Position numbers and translations under genes: made by a program
Notes under the pieces: generated by a model
Database searches by the model: none
What the model saw: only the letters and a program-made list of their open reading frames with translations
What the model was told of the DNA's origin: nothing
Part shown: piece after piece, positions 10,601 through 17,748 of the stretch
Numbering within the stretch: the stretch's first letter is position 1
Layout of the letters: every line of letters starts with the position of its first letter
Assembly (NCBI GenBank): GCA_030704615.1
Contig: CM060732.1
Coordinates: 62,043,053 to 62,107,052 of the forward strand
Length of the DNA: 64,000 nucleotides
Direction: 5' to 3'
DNA from: Takakia lepidozioides
Taxonomy: Eukaryota; Streptophyta; Takakiopsida; Takakiales; Takakiaceae

Positions 10601-11788
10601 GGTGTACGAGTTTGGCGTTACCTGTATGTGGAGAGGGATGAGACTGCACAACGCGTTTCACTTCGCCATGTTGCTCAGTTGGTGCAGCGGTACCCTGAGT
10701 TGTTGTCGGTGTCTGCAATTCGTGGATATCAGCAAGCCTTGCCAGCAGACATTTCGTTGCTGGGGGCGCAGGATTTGGAGCGGGTTGGCTCCATTGATCT
10801 GGTAGTGGCAGGTTGGCCCTGCCAAGGGCATTCATCAGCCGGGCATGGCAATGGATTGCGAGACTCGAGGTCGGGTCTGTTTTGGGAGATGGTGCGGGTT
10901 TTGCGCCACTTGCAGCTTCATCAAGCTGTATCTCCAGCATACATCTTGGAGAATGTGCCACTGATGGGCGATTCTCAGGCCAGGGTGATGGCCAGTGTGC
11001 ATCAAGTCCGGTCGTGGCTTGGGTCAGTAGTGTTGCTAGATGCAGCTACAGTGGGGTCACGGGCTCATCGTCCACGGCTATGGTGGACTAACATGATGCC
11101 ACCCGCACTGCTCAAGCGTGCATTTGATGGGGTGCAGCGGCCAGCACAGCTCACAGTGGATAACATTCTGGACACAGGGAGGCAGTCTCAACGTGTGAGA
11201 CACGATGACCGTTCGCCTTTGGCAGTGGTCAACAAGGTGGGTCAACCACGAGCAGCATTACCTACACTGCTCAGCTTCCCAGGATCGCATGCTTTACGGG
11301 ATAGTGGACCTGGCCTCCTGTGGGATGCTCAGTTGCAGCAGTTAGTGGAGCCTAATGCTGACGAGCGTGAGCGGGCAATGGGTTTTACCACTGGTACCAC
11401 GGCGGTGTCGTCTCTTTCTGAGGCATCACGTCGTCAATTGTTGGGGCAAGCAATGGATCTCAATTGCTTGACCTGGATTATCAGCTTGGCTCTAGCTGAG
11501 CAACGCAGAGTGCGGAATACACTTCCCTCAATGGTCTCTCTGCCTACCGAGACGGTACAGGCAGTGAGTGGGGGCGAGCATATGAGGACCACGGGGTGCA
11601 TGCATCCATGGCACATGTGGGAGGTGCTCGAGGTTCAGAGGGAGTTGGCAGCCAAGGCGGCTGTGATGGATGAGGTTGGGGATTCTTCTCGAGTTGAGGA
11701 GGTCCTCAAGGATGAGATGATGGGGCAGGATGATGCCTTGTCATTGACTGAGCAGGTAGGGAGTACTGCTCAAGAGGTTGCAGCATAG
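7631..11788 (+). CDS. Gag - zinc knuckles - retropepsin - DNMT3-like cytosine-C5 methyltransferase polyprotein
   Basis: About 1,385 codons. The Gag capsid-like helical region is near residues 210-310. Zinc knuckles CX2CX3HX4C and CX2CX4HX4C lie near 375-416, followed by an RG-rich basic stretch. The aspartic protease signature LLDSGAQ is near 731. Methyltransferase motifs follow in canonical order: I (LDLFGGISTG, about 973-983), IV (GWPCQGHS, catalytic Cys about 1062), VI (ILENVPLM), VIII (SRAHRPRLWW) and a motif X-like LLGQAMDLNCL near 1270. The ERDE...RHV and AHRPRLWW details resemble DNMT3 more than DNMT1 or CMT, and the order is not permuted as it is in DRM. The start is uncertain: codon 7631 is TTG, the first in-frame ATG is 7838, yet the stretch before it (TRRGVRFRPPSPP) is conserved in copy 3. 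A non-AUG start or an upstream exon is likely. Confidence 0.88.
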   Translation: MSVNTEVPLVAGDSAGSSTSDTSGYTRRGVRFRPPSPPVSSTEGSDSDCESGGLIPAVQVVSLPLLWDTMEEMYGATKGPRRYSGAVGTIELDDFIQEFDSWCDLQQMRNPQLFTPFMAWKGLFQHLEGPPMDDYHEFRRGHEVEIEEWRMYWSPDYVSITRGTRATRAVATPAAAPAALASSSGTGGTVATTSTQATTAPALAPVPAFNPVVEFFEELRGNYQGVRTEKLRSLQEFQRKPTESLREAFTHMRRLINVTQGVTEAQAVQFWYGILDKELRRRVRDAILLQAAQPTLANVFVLAERIELNMVEERVVMVGFAKETPRGSGAPSQPLPQRAQGNKGAQVKLREGQRGPQMQGSLPSFAGQQRADVVCWTCGGPHVKKDCPEGGKGSAHAQPAQLQCGHCGKHGHGEAQCYSLHPELRPGQFQGNNGGRGRGGAAQRGRGGQPRGAGQGQAQRGQGRGGQGVDQGMANRLQQLEQRLATMATAQVVPALRPDGPPPAPEGGDMGGMGFMCGAALPLVQVESAAAVTRGAARVPEPRGAEVELDPQRGEASRQARLPQSFTLAETVSTPSMAPSSRPTITMPLGRATRAAPLPSVAKATAASVLLGAATSVCQAPLFSATMIAMPGIRPAEVFRLAATLCESGEVTSSSAEIVGGVVPEGSSDLRAKTATAAPWQAAAARLMELPARPAIEHAMVTPGVVMLDNQDGIFCLSGPAGKRYRPLRVLLDSGAQPLMLGRAAIAGLGLTEADMEPCPFQIQTSLGRSEQARGMTRHELAIRLRPDHPTDGSVMRAKAIVTDAVSYDVLVGGAVLYPMGFTLDFWEESASYRPAWQSGEGRRVQLPVTFIGGVAVAQRGKMPTLAAFTAAVSWPRELLEGNAHSEDVPPPGEQDDMYGMAELPTMVAQTPLWGTSKDLQRDADRRVRQAWVEAFVPSGEEESVGIAPGPPQLSPLDTTPIVWQSPDEGICLLDLFGGISTGLAAVLQAGVRVWRYLYVERDETAQRVSLRHVAQLVQRYPELLSVSAIRGYQQALPADISLLGAQDLERVGSIDLVVAGWPCQGHSSAGHGNGLRDSRSGLFWEMVRVLRHLQLHQAVSPAYILENVPLMGDSQARVMASVHQVRSWLGSVVLLDAATVGSRAHRPRLWWTNMMPPALLKRAFDGVQRPAQLTVDNILDTGRQSQRVRHDDRSPLAVVNKVGQPRAALPTLLSFPGSHALRDSGPGLLWDAQLQQLVEPNADERERAMGFTTGTTAVSSLSEASRRQLLGQAMDLNCLTWIISLALAEQRRVRNTLPSMVSLPTETVQAVSGGEHMRTTGCMHPWHMWEVLEVQRELAAKAAVMDEVGDSSRVEEVLKDEMMGQDDALSLTEQVGSTAQEVAA

Positions 11789-11794
11789 CAACCA
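11786..11794 (+). promoter_or_regulatory. predicted stop-codon readthrough site, UAG-CAA-CCA
   Basis: The only stop between Gag-PR-methyltransferase and Pol is TAG followed by CAACCA. This fits the CARYYA consensus known to promote leaky UAG in the tobamovirus type of context. The frame is open on both sides: no other stop and no frame change between 7613 and 14923. The same nine bases occur in copy 3 (20664-20672). Readthrough would give a Gag:Gag-Pol ratio, as in gammaretroviruses. This is inferred from sequence only. Confidence 0.7.
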
Positions 11795-14700
11795 CGGGAC
11801 GCGTCCTCTACCTCTAAGCCCACTGGACTTAAGGTTGTAGTTACGGAGGACAATTGGGAGCCTGACATTGGACCCATTGTCACCGGAGGAGAGAAACGAC
11901 GTATACGGCGGTTCCTAAGGGCTTACAGGAATTGCTTTGCCTTCAGTTTGAAGGACTTGGGAGCATTGAAGGGTCAAGAGATCCGTATTGAGTTGGCCAC
12001 TGACACGCCAATCTTTCGGAGACCCTATAGATACAGTGACATGGAGAGGTCTTTGATTCAGATGAGGACTCAAGATCTCTGGGAGGCAGGTTTGGTGGAG
12101 CTCTCTGGTGGAGAGTATGCTTCAGCCACAGTGATGCCAGCCAAGAAGGATGTCTATGGCAATTGGACGGAGAGACGTATGTGCGGTGATTACTGGCCTG
12201 TAAATCGTCAGACCAAGTCCGATAAGTATGCCATGCCAACACCAGAGGAGATCTTTGATGCCATCGGGCATGCTAAGGCCTTTAGCACTTTGGATTTACG
12301 ATCCGGATATCACCAGTTGCCAATCAAGGAGGCGGACAAGCAGAAGACGGCATTCTGGGGGATCAATGAGCACGGCAAGGATTGCCTATATCAGTGGCGG
12401 TTCTTACCATTTGGGCTTAAGAATGCTCCTGCAGAGTTTCAGAGAGTCATGGATAGGATTCTAGCAGGGGTGGACTTTGCTCGGTGCTACATAGATGACA
12501 TCATCATCTTTAGTGTTACAATGGAGGAGCATGAGAGACACCTTCAGGTGGTATTGGAGCGCTTGAGAGCGCACGGATTGAAGTTGCATCCGGGGAAGTG
12601 CAAGTTTTTCCACAACCAGATTGAGTATCTGGGTCACATGATATATTCTGGAGGATTGGGGGTACAGCAGACTAAGGTAGAGGCCATTGCACAAATTCCA
12701 CGCCCCACGGATGTGAGCCGAGTTCGAGCTTTCATGGGGTTGGCAAACTATTATAGACGGTTTGTCAAGGGATTTAGTACCATTGCAAAGGCTCTAACCA
12801 AGCTGACCAAGGTGGACCAGGAGTGGCAATGGGAAGATGAGCAGGAACGAGCTTTTCAAGAGCTCAAGGCGAGGTTGACCTCGGCGCCTATCTTGAGACG
12901 ACCTATCAGGGGGCGTCCCTTTCAGCTGCATACGGATTGGAGCATGCTGGGGCTTGGAGCGGTGCTCACACAGGTGGATGATGAGGGAAGAGAGTTCGTA
13001 GTGGCTTACGCTAGCCGCTCGAACAACGCTGCAGAGGCTAAGTACAGCTCATATGAGGGAGAGTGCTTAGCTGCAGTGTGGGCCATGGCACACTTCAGGT
13101 GCTATCTATACGGCAATCTTTTCACCCTTGTCACGGATCACCAGCCACTCAAGTGGTTGATGGAGTCAGACAAGCTTACGGGGAAGCTTGCACGGTGGGC
13201 ACTTATACTCCAGGAGTATGACTTTCAGGTTGTGCATCGACCGGGTTTGGTCAATCGGGATGCGGATGGATTGAGTCGCAATCCATGCATGAGCCAGCAG
13301 GATGACACTGGAGCTCGGTGGCATGGTGAGACGGACGAGGAGATGGTGCCGGGATGGCACGCATCTGCATTTTTGTGTATCTTGGCATCGGGAGGTCAGA
13401 TTGGACCTACAACAGGGATGACTGTAGACGGAGTGTCTGAGGACCCTGAGGCTAGTGATGAGCTAGGTGGTGCCAGAGATATACATGAGGATTCGGCTGT
13501 GTTGGACTACCTCCGCACGGGAGACACGGCAGCCATTGTGACTGCCAGGGAGAGGGATCGGATCCTACAACGAGCCAAGAGGTTCAAGTGGGAGGGGATA
13601 CACCTACTTCGAGTGTGGGAGGGTGGTCGGGTGAGGATTGTGCCTCACCCCACACAGCGTGCACGGTTAGTGCGGCATGCCCATGAGGAGTTGGGGCATT
13701 TTGGAGTGCGACGCACTCACAGTTTACTGCAGGGGCAGTATTGGTGGCGTGGTATGCATACAGAGGTGCAACAGTTTGTGGCTAGGTGCATGGTGTGTGA
13801 CAGGGTGCGTGCTTCGTTTAACGCCCCTACACCACAGTTGCATCCTTTACCTATCATGGGATTGGGCTACAGATGGAGTCTTGACTTCGCAGGACCGTTG
13901 CCACTGACTATGCGCCACCACAGATATGTGTTGGTGATGGTGGAGCACTTCTCCAAGTGGATTGAGTTGGTTCCATTGCCTGACAAGGCTAGTGAGGGGG
14001 CTGCGTATGCATTCTTGGATCGTGTGCTTAGCCGATTTGGTGCTCCAGCTGAGGTACTCACGGACCAAGGGAGAGAGTTCTTGGGGGAGTTTCAGGTTTT
14101 GTGTGATAAAGCCTTGATAGACCACCGCACCACTTCTCGGGATCATCCTGAGGCCGATGGCTTAGCAGAGAGAGTTGTTCAAACGGTGAAGAGGGGTTTG
14201 CGCAAGTATGGCTTGCAGAAGGGACACCTAGGAGATTGGGATCTTCAGGTTCCTTGGTTAGCCATGGGCTACAGGTTCAGCAAACAAGCATCACTTGCCT
14301 CCTTCTCACCATATTTCCTTCTCTTTGGCCGAGAGCCGGATTTGCCTACAGCCATTCGTAGGGACACTGCTCAAGTCCTTAACCTTGACGATCCGGACGT
14401 GTGGGTACGTGCATGTGATCAGCGTGCAGAGTTGTTCAAGAAAGTCATGCCCATGGCTTTCGAGAACCTTGCCATTGCACAGCACCGTGATACGTTGAGG
14501 TATGCCACTATACGTGGTGGAGGATATCGTCCTGGGGTTCGGAGGTTTAGCCCTGGTGACTATGTTTATTTGCAGCAGACTGCTCCTACGACTCTGGATG
14601 TTACTGCAGGGCGTGTTATTCTGAGGGTTCGAGAGGTGTTGCCCTCAGGGGTCCTGATCTTAGAGGGTCGGGATGGCATGACTTGGAAAGACCATGTGCG

Positions 14701-14923
14701 TAATTGTGCGCCATGTCACCTTCCCAATGTCGATGGCAGAGTTGACCCAAACTTGGCAGTGGTACCTGCAGGTTTGAGGTGCATGCTCTGTGGGTCTGCC
14801 AAAGGGGCAGCCACCATGCTGGTGTGTGATTGGTGCTCAAGGGGTTGGCATATGGGATGCTTGACACCACCTCTTGAGAAGGTTCCTGACGGAGATTGGT
14901 TGTGTCCACACTGCTTGGGATAG
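11789..14923 (+). CDS. Pol polyprotein: reverse transcriptase - RNase H - integrase - PHD finger
   Basis: Read in frame after the UAG. The first ATG is at 11948, but 53 open codons precede it, so readthrough is likelier than internal initiation. Counting from 11948: RT has the YIDD active site near residue 180 and FLPFGLKNAP before it. RNase H has LHTDWS..GLGAVLTQ, YEGECLA and TDHQPL (about 325-400). Integrase has the HHCC zinc site (HAHEELGHFG...CMVCDR, about 577-618) and the DDE triad in WSLDFAG, LTDQGREF and HPEADGLAE. The C-terminus (about 943-990) is a C4HC3 PHD finger, CMLC..VCDWC..HMGC..CPHC, ending LG-stop. Chromoviruses carry a chromodomain at this place; here a PHD finger sits instead. 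All catalytic residues I can check are present. Confidence 0.93.
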   Translation, partial: QPRDASSTSKPTGLKVVVTEDNWEPDIGPIVTGGEKRRIRRFLRAYRNCFAFSLKDLGALKGQEIRIELATDTPIFRRPYRYSDMERSLIQMRTQDLWEAGLVELSGGEYASATVMPAKKDVYGNWTERRMCGDYWPVNRQTKSDKYAMPTPEEIFDAIGHAKAFSTLDLRSGYHQLPIKEADKQKTAFWGINEHGKDCLYQWRFLPFGLKNAPAEFQRVMDRILAGVDFARCYIDDIIIFSVTMEEHERHLQVVLERLRAHGLKLHPGKCKFFHNQIEYLGHMIYSGGLGVQQTKVEAIAQIPRPTDVSRVRAFMGLANYYRRFVKGFSTIAKALTKLTKVDQEWQWEDEQERAFQELKARLTSAPILRRPIRGRPFQLHTDWSMLGLGAVLTQVDDEGREFVVAYASRSNNAAEAKYSSYEGECLAAVWAMAHFRCYLYGNLFTLVTDHQPLKWLMESDKLTGKLARWALILQEYDFQVVHRPGLVNRDADGLSRNPCMSQQDDTGARWHGETDEEMVPGWHASAFLCILASGGQIGPTTGMTVDGVSEDPEASDELGGARDIHEDSAVLDYLRTGDTAAIVTARERDRILQRAKRFKWEGIHLLRVWEGGRVRIVPHPTQRARLVRHAHEELGHFGVRRTHSLLQGQYWWRGMHTEVQQFVARCMVCDRVRASFNAPTPQLHPLPIMGLGYRWSLDFAGPLPLTMRHHRYVLVMVEHFSKWIELVPLPDKASEGAAYAFLDRVLSRFGAPAEVLTDQGREFLGEFQVLCDKALIDHRTTSRDHPEADGLAERVVQTVKRGLRKYGLQKGHLGDWDLQVPWLAMGYRFSKQASLASFSPYFLLFGREPDLPTAIRRDTAQVLNLDDPDVWVRACDQRAELFKKVMPMAFENLAIAQHRDTLRYATIRGGGYRPGVRRFSPGDYVYLQQTAPTTLDVTAGRVILRVREVLPSGVLILEGRDGMTWKDHVRNCAPCHLPNVDGRVDPNLAVVPAGLRCMLCGSAKGAATMLVCDWCSRGWHMGCLTPPLEKVPDGDWLCPHCLG

Positions 14924-15167
14924 TGGCAGTGGACATGACTGGAGGCAGCTAACAAGACATGGGAGGCCAAGCTCATAGGAGTCAATACATGAGATCCCAA
15001 GCTCAAGTTCACAGGTTGCAAGACGGCGACTAACGATGGGGCAACTCTTGCACCCGGCCTCTTGATCTATCGAGTTTGAGTGTAGTAGGGATAGTGGTGG
15101 AGGACTTAGTGAGGCTATGGTCACTATCACATCTTGTGGCTACCTGGACTTAGAGGGACCTAAGCAC

Positions 15168-15183
15168 CAGCTAGGGGGGCGAT
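15168..15183 (+). promoter_or_regulatory. polypurine tract of copy 2
   Basis: AGCTAGGGGGGCGAT directly precedes the LTR start TGTGTGG. The same tract precedes the LTRs of copy 1 (2964-2977) and copy 3 (24023-24037). It is the expected primer for plus-strand DNA synthesis. Confidence 0.7.
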
Positions 15184-15360
15184 TGTGTGGACTAGTGACT
15201 GCCATAGTGGGCAGCATAGTGGCAGCCTAGTGACTGACTAGTTGTAGCCTAGTGGTTGGACTAGTGGTGGACTAGTGGTATACTAATGTGTGGTGTGCAC
15301 ATGTGTTGTGTGGTTTTTGGACAGCGATGTAGTTGTGTAGCGATATGTATGCGCACGACA
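15184..15360 (+). repeat. LTR, 3' LTR of gypsy copy 2 (177 bp)
   Basis: TGTGTGGACTAG...GCGCACGACA, directly after the polypurine tract. Almost identical to 15691-15867. Confidence 0.8.
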
Positions 15361-15362
15361 GC

Positions 15363-15689
15363 TGTCAAGTTATTTTACCACTAGTGTGAAACTAGCTAGG
15401 AAATAGCTAGCTTTCACATATTGACATTTGGGATTGGCCCAAGTGTCAATCCAGGGGTCAAGGCAGATTTAGGCCCTGGAGTGGTTAGCTTCACGGCAAG
15501 CGCGGAAGGCTCATCTTTCTCGAGTTGAGCCTCACCGCGCCTAGCTATGGCGCCGTAGTGTGGATTCCCCATGGCGTGGGGTGCACTTGGCTTGACTTGT
15601 ATTTGAGTGATGAGGTTATATATGCATGAGTTTATGCTTCAGCTTTGTGAGCTCGCATGAGCTTGTGCTTGTATTCTTCTTCTTTATCA
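15363..15689 (+). repeat. LTR-like insert between two 177-bp LTRs
   Basis: Starts TGTCAAG and ends TTTATCA, so it has TG...CA ends. It carries a TATA-like GGTTATATATGC near 15614, which is typical of a plant LTR promoter. It is unrelated to the flanking 177-bp LTRs. No 5-bp target duplication is visible around it, so the way it came to lie between two full LTR copies is unclear. Confidence 0.5.
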
Positions 15690-15690
15690 T

Positions 15691-15867
15691 TGTGTGGACT
15701 AGTGACTGCCATAGTGGGCAGCATAGTGGCAGCCCAGTGACTGACTAGTTGTAGCCTAGTGGTTGGACTAGTGGTGGACTAGTGGTATACTAGTGTGTGG
15801 TGTGCACATGTGTTGTGTGGTTTTTGGACAGCGATGTAGTTGTGTAGCGATATGTATGCGCACGACA
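15691..15867 (+). repeat. second 177-bp LTR of the gypsy family
   Basis: Same length and ends as 15184-15360 with only a few differences. It is not preceded by a polypurine tract. It could be a solo LTR or the 5' LTR of copy 3, but no primer binding site follows it. Confidence 0.75.
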
Positions 15868-16423
15868 TACTTCTGCACAGGCGAGCAGGGGAGGAAATGC
15901 GAAGACTCATAGCAGGAGAAGCAATGCTGACGGATGAGGCCAGCGGGGCTCCAAGGGTTGATGGAGAGGCGGCGGAAGGAGGCTGCAGATTGAGTTCCAC
16001 TTTACTGAGGCAATCGCAAATTTCTGTAGAGACTTGATAACTGTATGATTGTCTCTCTTATACTGGAGCTGATGTAGATGGACCCAGGCCTTGGGTCTGC
16101 ATGTTGAGCATGGTTCACTTTCTTTTTCCTGGCAGTGAAGTTGTCTGTGCCTTGTGGGGGTGGTGACGGGGCAATCTGGTGCCTGTTGTCGCCGATCCCT
16201 GACCTGTAAATTGCACACTGAAGAAACACGAGCAGTAACAGGAAGACGGAAACCATTGTAAGCCAACAATAATCGCTGGCGAGAGATGCGAATTAAACCA
16301 AGTTGATGGAACTTCAAGCTGGTCTTGGCCTTGGATTCCATGCAAAGACGGCCACATTACAGCAGGCCGCCTGTCCATAAGCCATGAAGGTGCTGCGCAG
16401 TGCATCTGCTCTTGAAATCGCCC

Positions 16424-16534
16424 CAATTCCTGGTTTGTAGTCTCTAGGTCGAATAAGGCCTGGGCTACAGCCTCTTCAAACTCATCAGGCTCGAGCCCCT
16501 TCTCCTTCTGAATCTTCCTGCGTGCTGTAAACAT
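16424..16534 (-). pseudogene. ribosomal protein eS7 (RPS7) N-terminal fragment
   Basis: 37 codons starting [13 protein letters not shown] and running through [17 protein letters not shown] to NQEL match the conserved start of cytosolic small-subunit protein eS7. After NQEL the expected KSDLKDLYIN block is not found in any frame, and the following 400 bp do not read as eS7. The ATG context (gccATG after a purine-rich leader) looks like a real 5' end. It is either a transduced first exon or a truncated retrocopy; I favour a dead fragment. Confidence 0.65.
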
Positions 16535-16734
16535 GGCTGCTGCCTTGCCGTCCTGAAAGCTCGAGGAGGCAGGCCCACGCGCAGAGAAAAGCAAATCGCC
16601 TCCAGGGTGTGATACCCCACCCAACTGAGGTCGAGTTTTGGAGTTAATGAGCTCTTGGTGCCTGGAGAAGCCTGGAAAAGAACGGCCTCGGGAACCCGTA
16701 GATAACCTGGGAACAGGTTGTAATTGCAAAAACG

Positions 16735-17011
16735 TTTTGGTGTTAAAAAAAAAAAGGGCCTTTTTGATCTAATTTAAATGCTTAAAGAGCCCGGTTGGTC
16801 ATATCTTTGTCAAATGAGCTCCGTTTGACTTGGTTTTTGAGGGGATAGCTGCAGAAAGGGGAAATCTACCTATCTAGGTTTCTGTTTTTGGGACTCTGCT
16901 AAAAATCTATGGAATTTTTAGAGTGTGAGTGTGTCGTGAAAGATCCACAATTCTGTTTCTAGAACCAATTCTGGTCTATTTGAGAGACAAATATGTGGAT
17001 GTCCTCCTTGT
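16735..17011. other. intergenic, no gene recognised
   Basis: Low-complexity A-tract near 16745, otherwise unremarkable. Confidence 0.4.
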
Positions 17012-17748
17012 ATGGCTGAGGGAAATGAGGACGTAATTGAAGGGCAGGTCTCTTCTCTTAGCTTGTGCACACAAGGGGACAGGATTTATGTTTCCCAAGG
17101 AACTCAGACTGATTTGAGTGGAGAACAGTTGGACGAGTTGATTGCATACTGGGAGTCAGGCATTAGCAGTAGACAACAGACTGCTGTAGTTGGCGTTGAG
17201 GGCCTTAATATCGCTTTGGGCAGTCAGAACTCTGTTGGAGCCAGCAGTTCTGCAGCTGTAAGTGAAATACCAAAGTGGGTGAAAAAGCTAGGCTTGGAAC
17301 ACAGCCAAAGACAGCCCCGGGGACCAAGGTGTTCAGCCACAAGGCTGTGGTGTACTGGAGCAGAGGAGCAGGAGCTACACAAGTTTGTGCAATCAGACAG
17401 CGTTGCAGCTGGACACGCTCTGCACAAGGCAACCAGGAGCGGGGGTTCATTAGCGAGGACAAGTTTGTTCTGTTTGAAGGAGATGCAGTCATTCGCAATG
17501 AGGACACCCGCAACCGTCTCAAAGCTTTCGAGTTGAGAGACTATCAGACCCTACCTTTGTTTTCTTTAGTGTTCAGTGAGCGGGAGATAGCAGAGTGTTG
17601 CTTTGTCTCTACCTGGCAGAAAGAGGAGGAGGGTTGGTTAGAGCGAGCTACTGTAGCTTGGGACAAGCTTAGTGGCAGGTTTCTGGACATAGATATACAC
17701 CTTACCATCATGCAGAGCGAGGCACTTTCAGAGAAGTCTGGAAGTTGA
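17012..17748 (+). pseudogene. unidentified coding remnant, one frameshift
   Basis: The frame from 17012 reads acidic, Gln/Ser-rich protein to about 17280. The coding-like signal then moves to another frame that continues to 17748 (RNRLKAFELRDYQ, FSEREIAECCFV, WLERATVAWDKL). I do not recognise a family. A T/C-rich tail and a poly-C run (17969-17979) follow. It may be the first ORF of a LINE or of another retroelement, disrupted by a frameshift near 17280-17440. The function is unknown. Confidence 0.35.

Larger units (their letters stand above)
7613..15360 (+). mobile_element. Ty3/gypsy copy 2: autonomous-looking element encoding Gag-PR-DNA methyltransferase and RT-RH-IN-PHD
   Basis: One reading frame spans 7613-14923, interrupted only by TAG at 11786-11788. 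Domain order is Gag, two CCHC knuckles, aspartic protease, C5-cytosine methyltransferase, leaky stop, RT, RNase H, integrase, PHD finger. RT before integrase is the Ty3/gypsy order. A 250-bp 3' untranslated stretch, a G-rich polypurine tract (15170-15183) and a 177-bp LTR (15184-15360) follow. No matching 5' LTR or tRNA primer site is visible upstream, so the 5' boundary is unknown and the element may be 5'-truncated despite its intact coding region. Copies 1 and 3 are decayed relatives. Confidence 0.9.

Noticed and set aside
15907-16341. Minus-strand frame downstream of the eS7 start as the rest of eS7
   Set aside because: None of the later eS7 blocks (for example RRI.RPPKKG or RSRTLTSVH) can be recognised.
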